Origin: Haplosporangium gracile
Lineage: Eukaryota > Mortierellomycota > Mortierellomycetes > Mortierellales > Mortierellaceae
NCBI GenBank assembly: GCA_015499985.1
Contig: JAAAUF010000090.1
Coordinates: forward strand, 9,544 to 26,476
Reading direction: 5' to 3'
Length of the DNA: 16,933 nt
The notes beneath the pieces were generated by a model. That model had not been told where the DNA came from, ran no database searches, and saw nothing but the letters and a program-made list of their open reading frames with translations. The position numbers were made by a program, and so were the translations under genes. Shown here one piece after another: positions 10,244 through 16,933 of this stretch (its first letter is position 1; each line of letters starts with the position of its first letter).

Positions 10244-10401
10244 CGACCTTGCTTTCTCTCATTTTGTCGTTTCAACTCCTCCGCTTTTCCAACTACAAAT
10301 CCATCACGTCTTTCAAATCCTATAGTTCTTCTATCCCTTCATCCTAACACACAAACACGAACACGCCTGCAACATTTACGCGGACATTTCAGAAGCGCAA
10401 A

Positions 10402-10533
10402 GTAAGCAAAGACATTAAGGTTTCTTTTCTTTCATGAACCGCTTGTACATTCACTAAGGATTTGCAATACTAACCAACGCTCAACGCCCATCCTTGTCCG
10501 CTTCACATTCGCCCGCTCCGCCGATTCCAACAG
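10402..10533 (+). other. Probable 5' UTR intron of the 157-aa gene
   Basis: The stretch begins with the donor GTAAGC, contains a perfect TACTAAC branch site at 10468-10474 and ends CAACAG. There is no AG between branch site and acceptor, so this would be the first usable 3' splice site. The resulting exon resumes 21 nt before the ATG at 10555. The length (132 nt) is within the range of introns in neighbouring genes. Confidence 0.55.
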
Positions 10534-10554
10534 CTCATTTTCAAGCATCAAACC

Positions 10555-11028
10555 ATGACTCAAGAAATCAAGCGCCCAGCTCAGTTTTTGGCGTTCTCGT
10601 TGACACCCCCTTTGTCGCCAATGACACCTATTGACTCAAGTAACGGGCGTCCGTGCAAGTCGGCCAAGCTCTCACTTGAGCGCCAGCCATTCTTCAATCT
10701 CGGATATTCTTCTCCCTCATCCTGTCTAAGGAGCCGTCGACAGATCATCTCCAAGTCGAACAACCCGTCCTCGGGTAATTTGCCGCCAATGCCAAGCACT
10801 CCATCTTTACCTATCATCACAGTGGCAGCACCATCGAGTCTGAGTCATAGTGTTGAGCGGCCAGCCGTGAAAAGGGGAGTTTTCAATGTGCAATTTCTGC
10901 CTAGCGAAGAGTACAAACCCGAGGGCAAGTCTGGATACTTGCCACGGACGCCGTACCCTTTGACGAGGGAGGAGGAGGACGAGCGGATCTTTCAGTCGTT
11001 TCTGACCGCCCTAAACGAAGAAGAATGA
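10555..11028 (+). CDS. Small protein of unknown function, 157 aa, single exon
   Basis: I do not recognise this protein. The reading frame begins at an ATG with A at -3 (AAACCATGA) and ends 14 nt before a canonical AATAAA. A TATA-like box, a CRE-like site and a convincing leader intron upstream support a real gene. The N-terminal two thirds are Ser/Pro-rich and probably disordered, with several Ser-Pro/Thr-Pro sites (for example TPPLSPMTP near residues 17-25) that could be targets of proline-directed kinases. The C-terminal third looks more ordered: a hydrophobic stretch GVFNVQFLPSEEY (about 113-125), a GYLPRTPYPL segment, then a charged helix (REEEDERIFQSFLTALNEEE) ending the chain. There is no signal peptide, membrane segment or zinc motif. 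This layout suggests a short regulatory or adaptor protein, but that is inference. Confidence 0.65.
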   Translation: MTQEIKRPAQFLAFSLTPPLSPMTPIDSSNGRPCKSAKLSLERQPFFNLGYSSPSSCLRSRRQIISKSNNPSSGNLPPMPSTPSLPIITVAAPSSLSHSVERPAVKRGVFNVQFLPSEEYKPEGKSGYLPRTPYPLTREEEDERIFQSFLTALNEEE

Positions 11029-11041
11029 AAATCAAACATAG

Positions 11042-11047
11042 AATAAA
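11042..11047 (+). terminator. Poly(A) signal AATAAA for the 157-aa gene
   Basis: A canonical AATAAA lies 14 nt after the TGA stop of the 157-aa gene, and an AT-rich stretch follows. The next gene's promoter begins about 100 bp further on. Confidence 0.5.
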
Positions 11048-11161
11048 ATGTCATTTTGAATTCAAGTAAACTTGCGCCCCTTTGCTGCGATTGGCTGGTT
11101 ATTTATCGTTGAAGATCTCAGTGACATTCTCAGCCACCAAAATTTGCGTGCTAATGGATGG

Positions 11162-11168
11162 TGACTCA
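11162..11168. promoter_or_regulatory. Gcn4/CPC1-type site TGACTCA upstream of TRP5
   Basis: The perfect 7-bp TGACTCA lies 84 bp upstream of the TRP5 start codon and about 12 bp upstream of a TATA-like box. It is the site bound by yeast Gcn4 and Neurospora CPC-1, bZIP activators of general amino-acid control, and tryptophan genes are known targets of that response. Motif, gene and position agree, so regulation by amino-acid starvation is a sound inference. Confidence 0.7.
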
Positions 11169-11180
11169 AAGAAGACTCAA

Positions 11181-11187
11181 ATAAAAG
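11181..11187 (+). promoter_or_regulatory. TATA-like box of TRP5
   Basis: ATAAAAG lies 65 bp before the TRP5 ATG, and a dense CT-rich stretch (about 11197-11240) follows, where transcription probably starts. The implied 5' UTR is only about 30-45 nt. Confidence 0.5.
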
Positions 11188-11245
11188 GAGGGCCGTTTCT
11201 TCTCTCTCTCGCTCCACAACTCATCTCACTCTCTCACAGCACATC

Positions 11246-14177
11246 ATGTCCGCCCATCTTCGTCAAGTATTCAACGACTGCAAGGAGCAGAGTAAGAACA
11301 CTTTTGCACCATAACAACAACCACGCCTACCTTCTCCCACACTTAATGCATATACGCAGACCCGTTTCCACACGGAGGAGTTTATTCTACCATTCCCTCC
11401 CACGCCCAAAAAAAACTTTGTTCGATGTGCAGCTTGTCGATGGAAAGAAAAGTACATTCCTAATGACACTCCGAATCTCCGTGCCACGTCAACGTGAATA
11501 GAGCGCCCTGCATTTGTTGCTTTTATCACTGCCGGTTACCCCGAGCCCAAGGATACCGTCGATGTTATGCTCGCCTTGGAAAAGGGAGGCGCCGACATTA
11601 TCGAGCTTGGAGTTCCATTCACTGATCCCTTGGCCGATGGCCCCACCATTCAGGAGTCCAGTCAGGTAGGCACCCCTACCTGTATTTTGTATTGCAATCG
11701 AATAGTTTGCTGGATCTCGGTAGTATGGAAAGTCCTCCTCGCTGATTGTTATATATCTCGTCTCTGTTGGATCTAGGTTGCCATCACCCACAATGTTGAT
11801 ATTCCTATGTGCTTGGACATGGTTAGGGAAGCCAGAGCCAAGGGCCTCAAGGCCCCCATCATCTTCATGGGATACTTCAACCCTATCCGCTGCTACGGCG
11901 AGGAGCGTGTTGTCAAGGACTGCCAGGAGGCTGGTGTCAACGGTTTCATTGTTGTCGAGCTCCCCCCCGAGGAGAGTGACGAGTTCCGCGGTTACTGCAC
12001 ACAATACGGGTATGGCGTCTGATCAGGACAACAAAGAAAGAAAGGGCCATCGATTGAAAACGAAGGACGCCAACATTTTCCTGTGCGCACCCTTCTTGCG
12101 GAACATTAACTAAACGAGTACTTTTTTCGCCTTGATTTATCAAACTAGACTTTCATACGTGCCCTTGATTGCCCCTTCGACCTCTGATACCCGTATTGGC
12201 CACTTGGCCCATGTCGCTGACAGCTTCATCTATGTCGTTTCCAAGCTTGGAGTCACTGGTGCCTCCTCGACCGTCAACGTCGAGCTTCCCAACCTTGTCG
12301 CCCGCATTCGCCGCCACACCAATCTGCCTTTGGCCGTCGGATTCGGAGTCTCTAACCGCGAACAATTCCAGGCTGTTGGTGCTCATGCCGACGGTGTTGT
12401 TATTGGAAGCAAGATCATCACCGTTCTCCGCGATGCTGGTAAGTAGGCACTCTCTATCTCTATCTGCAACTGATACATTATCAGAAGATGACATGATCGT
12501 TCGCAGCAGAAACAACAAAAAAAAATCCCGCGCTATCGCATTTGACTAAGACTTTGTGGCTTGTTCTTTTTTATACATGACTCAATCTGACCTTAATAGA
12601 CCCTGGAGCTCGTGCTGAGGCCGCCTACAACTATGCCAGAGATGTCAGTGACCGTGTTGGTGCCCCAGGTAAAGTTGACGGATAGCAACTGATTTATGTA
12701 CAAGTCAACCACGTATCTTACTTAGCGCTGCTAATGCCCGATCTAGCCAACCACTAACCGTAATTAGCATCCTCAAAAATTTACAGCCTACAGCATTGTC
12801 CACCCTGATAGCCGTGTCCCAGTCACTCCTGGAGTAAGTTCCTATTTAATTTACATCAGCATTACTCATCTATACGTCAAAAAAATAATCGGTATAGAAG
12901 TCTAACCATTTTTGACTATCTGGTCCGCGTATTTATTTTAGCACGTCCATCTTTTGGACCCTCGTTTTGGAGAGTTTGGTGGTCAGTACGTACCCGAGGC
13001 CTTAGTGGACTGCCTCGCCGAGTTGGAGGCTGCCTATGTTGAGGCGAAGAAGGACCCTGCCTTCTGGGAGGAGTACAAGTCTTTCTACACCTACATTGGT
13101 CGCCCCTCGAGCTTGACTTTGGCCGATCGCTTGACCGCAAGAACCGGTGGTGCCAGGATCTGGTTGAAGAGAGAGGACTTGAACCACACTGGATCGCACA
13201 AGATCAACAACGCCATTGGACAGATCTTGCTCGCCAAGAGATTGGGCAAGAAGAGAATTATTGCCGAGACTGGAGCTGGTCAGCACGGAGTCGCCACTGC
13301 CACTGTTTGCGCCAAGTTTGGTTTGGAATGCATTGTCTACATGGGAGCTGATGATGTCCAGCGTCAGGCCTTGAACGTCTTCAGGATGCGTATCTTGGGT
13401 GCCAAGGTTGTCACTGTCCATTCGGGAGCCAAGACCCTCAAAGATGCCATTAACGAGGCCATGAGAGACTGGGTCACCAACGTCACCACCACTCACTACT
13501 TGGTCGGATCGGCCATTGGACCCCATCCCTTCCCTACCATTGTCCGCGACTTCCAGTCTGTCATTGGTACCGAGGCAAGAGGACAGATGTTGGAGCAGGC
13601 CGGCCGTCTTCCCGATGCCATTGTTGCCTGTGTCGGCGGAGGAAGCAACGCCATTGGTCTCTTCTACCCCTTCATTGAGGACAAGACTGTCCAGATGATC
13701 GGAGCTGAGGCTGGTGGATCAGGAACCCACACTGAAGAGCACTCTGCCACTTTGGCTGCTGGAACTGTCGGTGTCTTCCACGGAACGAGAACCTATTTGT
13801 TGCAGGACAACAAGACTGGTCAAATCAAGGAGACACACTCGATCTCTGCTGGATTGGACTACCCCGGTGTCGGACCTGAGCATGCCTGGTTGAAGGACTC
13901 TGGACGCGCCAAGTACATCCCTGTGGACGATGCCCAATGCTTGATTGGTTTCCGTTCCTTGTGCGAAACTGAGGGTATTATCCCTGCCCTCGAGTCCTCT
14001 CACGCTTTGTATGCTGCCATTGAGACCGCTAAGGAGTTGGGACCTGGCAAGGATGTCCTTGTGACGGTGTCTGGACGCGGAGATAAAGATGTCGAGTCTG
14101 TCGCCAAGGCTCTCCCCAAGCTTGGACCAATCATCGGATGGGAGCTTGAGTTGCCCAAGATCTCTGACAACTTTTAA
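11246..14177 (+). CDS. TRP5: Bifunctional tryptophan synthase (alpha-beta fusion), 694 aa, seven exons
   Basis: This cytosolic, PLP-dependent enzyme (EC 4.2.1.20) cleaves indole-3-glycerol phosphate in its alpha domain and condenses the indole with serine in its beta domain, the last steps of tryptophan synthesis. Exons: 11246-11291, 11502-11665, 11777-12009, 12149-12438, 12600-12668, 12787-12833, 12942-14177; all six introns are GT-AG and phases agree. Alpha domain (about 1-265): catalytic E50 and D61 in [13 protein letters not shown], and the phosphate-binding end GVVIGSKI. A short linker follows, then the beta domain from about 290 ([12 protein letters not shown]), with PLP lysine K370 in GSHKINNA, E392 in AETGAGQHG and GGGSN at 515-519. 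The length is close to yeast Trp5 (707 aa). ATG 11246 has A at -3. Codons favour C-ending and TTG, as in well-expressed genes, unlike TRAPPC11. All introns lie in the alpha half and linker. Confidence 0.98.
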
Positions 14178-14245
14178 AACAAGAGACATCTCTCCCTGTT
14201 CATTTTTACCCTCCTCCCCATGTCGCATTCTGTGCGTGAAAAGTA

Positions 14246-14251
14246 AATAAA
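14246..14251 (+). terminator. TRP5: Poly(A) signal AATAAA for TRP5
   Basis: AATAAA occurs 69 nt after the TRP5 TAA stop, in an AT-rich stretch after a CT-rich 3' UTR. It is the first canonical signal downstream. Confidence 0.6.
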
Positions 14252-15092
14252 CCAACATTTTGATTGCATTTATCCTAAGTATTTGCACTTGCACTGCAAA
14301 TGTGCAGATATGGTCCTCCTAAGCACAATGACGCCATTCGCATCAGATGCCGCCAGCGCAACGTAAGCGCTGCATCGGCCAGCACGCTACAAGGAGGAGG
14401 GCACATCGACAATGACCCAGAAAGAAACACGCGCAACTCCCTTTTACATTACATCGCGATTCCTTACTTTCCTCCCATTTCGTATTTCAGGTTGCGTTGT
14501 ATATGCATTTGGGGATACACAGAGGCAGAGAGGGGAAGCGTGTAAAGCAGAAAGATGGAAAAAAAGTCATTATTGTAAGCAAGAAAGGGGTGCATATTCT
14601 TCTTGTTTTTTTTTTATGACCTATCTGTCCCTGTGTCTCACTCCTTATTTTCATGCCCCCGTCCCTTGCCTATCAATGACTTTTCCGTGCAGAAAGTCAA
14701 TTGATAAAGGGAGAAAGGGAGATCGACAGAGCGAGTTAGTTGGTTAGAAGAAGAAGAAAAAAATAAAGGGCCAGAAAAGCAGTTTTACACTGTTCGGTTA
14801 GGAGCAAAGTTGGCTAAAGGCAAATTAAAACTTTATTTTCTACTTTCTTGCTTCTTGGATGTATCTCGTGAAAAAGGGAGGAAGGGGATGACAAATAACC
14901 TTAAAGGGGAAGGCGTTTTCTGGTGCTATTGTTGATGCTTCTGTTCTTTCTTTTGTTTTTGTTGTTTCCGTTTTTATTGATGGTGTAGGGGTAAAGGAGC
15001 AGGAGCGGGAGGAGGAGGAGATGTGAAGTGGAGTGGAGTGAAGGAAAGAACTGCGTCAGATCGGGGCGACCTCAACCTTTTCCTTTTTGTCA

Positions 15093-15286
15093 AATTATGT
15101 AAAAGTCTATTTTAGATACGCGTTTTTGAAATGGATAAATACGTTCTCCAGTATACAGTAACAAGAACCATATGGAGAAGGAATAGGAAAAAAGAAGGGC
15201 AGGGATGAGTGAGAATGTCCTTGACTGGTGATGAAAACTTGGATTATGGCAAGGTCTCTTGTTGGTCGCGACCGATTAAGAAAAAA
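15093..15286 (+). repeat. Diverged direct duplication, copy A
   Basis: This copy begins AATTATGTAAAAGTCTATTT and runs through TACGCGTTTTT, ATGGATAAAT, TTCTCCA, AGAAGGGCAGGGATGA and CGACCGATTAAGAAAAA. The same words occur in the same order in copy B. Copy A is longer because it holds about 40-50 extra bases (roughly 15212-15260) before the final shared word. It includes the 10-bp palindrome GGTCGCGACC (15263-15272). Confidence 0.75.
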
Positions 15287-15313
15287 CCGATAATATATAA
15301 CAAAACGTCTCGG

Positions 15314-15471
15314 AATTATGCAAAAGCCTATTTTACATACGCGTTTTTTCAAAATGGATAAATTGGTTCTCCATCACACGGCAACAAAAAACCCTATGGA
15401 CAAGAGTCTGGAAGGAGTGGGGAAAAGAAGGGCAGGGATGAATGAATGAGTCCACGACCGACCAAGAAAAA
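15314..15471 (+). repeat. Diverged direct duplication, copy B
   Basis: This copy begins AATTATGCAAAAGCCTATTT and shares TACGCGTTTTT, ATGGATAAAT, GGTTCTCCA, AGAAGGGCAGGGATGA and CGACCGACCAAGAAAAA with copy A in the same order. Only 27 bp separate it from copy A. Many scattered substitutions and small gaps show that the duplication is not recent. No coding frame is conserved between the two copies. Confidence 0.75.
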
Positions 15472-15827
15472 GTGAAACTAACAAAACAGGAAAGACTCAA
15501 GTTCTCGGCTCAGATCATAGAGAACACCCCTCTTTATGTCTGGCAAATTCTCCCGAGCATTGAGGTTGATGACCTCTCATTTCCATCTGTCTCCATCGTT
15601 TTCTCTACACTACGTTCTTGCTTTTCTTCTGTTCCTTCCGTTCATCTGGCCCTCTGTCCTCCGCTTGCCGTTTTTTTTGGAGTGAATGAAGGCATGGAAA
15701 AAGGAAGGAGAGAAATAACCAAAATCAAGTCTCAAAATCGGCTGTCGTTCTTTTTTTTTCTCTTCCTCTTTTAGTCTCTATCCTTTTTCATCGCGCGCAC
15801 CTCGAGAAAAAATAAAAGGTCTTGTCT

Positions 15828-15886
15828 TCTTTAAGGCAAAAGAGAGTGACCGTTGATCTTTAAGCAAAAGAAACAAATCATTGATC
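15828..15886 (+). repeat. Short imperfect tandem duplication of about 29 bp
   Basis: Two adjacent units read TCTTTAAGGCAAAAGA...GTTGATC and TCTTTAAGCAAAAGA...ATTGATC. Both ends of each unit are shared while the middle has diverged. No function is apparent. Confidence 0.45.
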
Positions 15887-16384
15887 TACCCATCCACTGT
15901 ACAATTTACATAAATCAACGGACCAAGTTCTAAAACTTGGAAAAATACAGATAAAGGGATGATGAGGACACAGTGAGAAAGAAAAAAAAAGAGAAAGAGA
16001 GAGTGGGAGGTGGGGGCGTTTTTGTCTAGAGAATCCAACTTTTTTGTGTGGCGGAGAAGCCAGCTTTGCCGAGCACAGGCAATGGTTTGTTCATGAGCTA
16101 GAAGAGCGAGGAGGCGCGTGCATGTTTCGAGTCGTGTCACGTATTCATAGACCAAACAGGAAAAGGGTGCAGGGGCTAAAAGAAAAATCTCATTTCTTAC
16201 AAGCAGGCCATTGCAAAGAAGGAAAGGGGGAAGGTCAAGCGGTTTTTATTGCGCTTTTTCAGTCCAGGCACTAACAAGACTTTTGTCAATGGCCATGTCA
16301 ATCTTGACATTGGAACCTCAAAACATAGCACAAGGCTTAATGGCTTCTTTTGCCTTTAGCCTTTATTTTTGCATTGACGGATCG

Positions 16385-16446
16385 TCCCGTTTTCCTTCCA
16401 TTTTCCTCCTCTTCTTTCTCATCCTTCTCCTCCTTCTTCCCCTCCC
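16385..16446 (+). other. Pyrimidine tract of about 60 nt
   Basis: This run is almost entirely C and T, with repeated CTTCTC and CCTCC words. Similar CT-rich runs lie just before the start codons of TRP5 and, on its sense strand, the Kelch-BTB gene. It may mark a promoter or leader of a gene further right, but no start codon with a supportable frame follows inside the window. Confidence 0.35.
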
Positions 16447-16933
16447 ATATAGCCCCTCACTGTAGCGCCCATTTTCCGAGACGCTAAAAAACAACCACGT
16501 TTGTTTGTTGATGAAAAGTAGACTAGTGCCGATGGATGGAATCACGGAAAACAAAAAGCCATTACGAGAAAGATTGCTAATCTTCAACTTGTCGCCGTCA
16601 TTGCCACCATCACCACTACTGTCACCCTTTGCTCACTGCCCAGCTCCCTCCAATCCTTCCCGCTCGTTCCCCAAATTTAACCACCACTAATTGTCACCAT
16701 CATCACTCTCGACAAATTCGTTGTTGTCATTCGCGCTTGTCCTGTCTTGCGTTTCGTGTTTAGTTTTGTATTATTCCTCGGTAGTTTTCTTCTATTCCGC
16801 TCACTCAATTGTCTCAATACAGAGTATACAAATTACTATACCAACCGTTACTTAAAAAAATGACGTTCTGGCAAAAACGTGCACCTCTTGAACGTTTCTC
16901 ACTCACATTCTAGCACGAGCTCATTCATTGCAA

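Larger units (their letters stand above)
9963..10554 (+). promoter_or_regulatory. Intergenic stretch: TRAPPC11 3' end and promoter/leader of the 157-aa gene
   Basis: The first part holds the TRAPPC11 3' UTR: two long T runs (near 9996-10006 and 10075-10085), but no canonical AATAAA close to the stop. From about 10140 the character changes to a promoter: a CRE-like TGACGTGA (10145-10152), an AGGGG stress-element-like core (10153-10157) and a TATA-like ATAAATA (10237-10243), then a CT-rich leader. A probable intron lies in the leader. No protein-coding frame in the stretch is supportable. Confidence 0.5.
14252..16933. other. About 2.7 kb without a supportable gene
   Basis: Frames on both strands are short, dominated by Phe/Ser/Leu or Lys/Arg/Glu strings from homopolymer and polypurine tracts, and none resembles a known family or splices into a longer frame that I could find. 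The stretch holds T and A runs (for example near 14607 and 15750), a polypurine block near 14995-15045, a duplicated block at 15093-15471, a pyrimidine tract at 16385-16446 and a C/A/T-rich, G-poor stretch at about 16575-16720. The last two resemble leaders in front of other genes in the window, so the right part may be the upstream region of a plus-strand gene beyond the edge. No tRNA or rRNA was recognised. Confidence 0.55.

Noticed and set aside
10631..10637. Second TGACTCA (Gcn4-type) match
   Set aside because: It lies inside the coding sequence of the 157-aa gene, so it is probably a chance match.
13002..13526. 174-codon antisense frame across the TRP5 beta domain
   Set aside because: It is opposite a highly conserved coding exon with strong codon bias, which leaves long open antisense frames. 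The same holds for antisense frames at 11489-12004 and 13719-14294.
15442..15774. 110-codon plus-strand frame beginning MNESTTDQEK
   Set aside because: It starts inside repeat copy B, is not conserved in copy A, ends in a Phe run from a homopolymer tract and resembles no family.
16040..16140. Possible tRNA: A-box-like TGGCGGAGAAG followed by a B-box-like GTTTCGAGTC
   Set aside because: The B box has a mismatch, the spacing is long and I could find no acceptor stem pairing between the ends.
15886..16155. 89-codon minus-strand frame
   Set aside because: Its middle is a Leu/Phe string from a purine tract, and nothing resembles a known protein or has splice-linked neighbours.

Overview
The window looks like nuclear DNA from an early-diverging filamentous fungus; Mortierellomycota (Mortierella and relatives) is my best guess. 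The reasons are a tryptophan synthase with alpha and beta domains fused in one chain (the fungal arrangement), dense GT-AG introns with CTAAC/TACTAAC branch-site-like sequences, pyrimidine-rich leaders in front of start codons, and a full-length TRAPPC11, which budding yeast lacks. The genus is inferred from overall character; no marker in the window proves it.

Layout, left to right. (1) 81-2183, minus: an intronless gene for a 700-residue Kelch-repeat/BTB protein. (2) 2527-4159, minus: a six-exon gene for phosphatidylinositol synthase (PIS1, 232 aa); every exon joins in frame and the CDP-alcohol phosphatidyltransferase motif is intact after splicing. (3) 4160-4468: a 309-bp divergent promoter shared by PIS1 and the next gene, with a palindromic CACGTG E-box. 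(4) 4469-9962, plus: a 13-exon gene for TRAPPC11 (1458 aa), with foie-gras and gryzun regions plus low-complexity insertions. (5) 10555-11028, plus: a small single-exon gene of unknown function (157 aa), with a TATA-like box, a CRE-like site and a probable 5' UTR intron. (6) 11246-14177, plus: a seven-exon gene for bifunctional tryptophan synthase (TRP5, 694 aa), with a perfect Gcn4/CPC1-type TGACTCA site just upstream of a TATA-like box. (7) 14178-16933: about 2.75 kb with no supportable gene, holding the TRP5 3' end, a diverged direct duplication (15093-15286 and 15314-15471) and pyrimidine-rich stretches that may belong to the control region of a gene beyond the right edge.

The genes are separate eukaryotic transcription units, not an operon. 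PIS1 makes phosphatidylinositol in the ER, TRAPPC11 belongs to the TRAPP complex that activates Rab GTPases in ER-Golgi traffic and autophagy, TRP5 finishes tryptophan synthesis, and the Kelch-BTB protein resembles scaffold or Cullin-3 adaptor proteins. I see no mobile-element proteins, CRISPR, rRNA or tRNA. Nothing here is an obvious new multi-gene system; the points most worth checking are the unknown 157-aa gene, the duplicated non-coding block, the PIS1 microexon carrying catalytic residues and the shared promoter.
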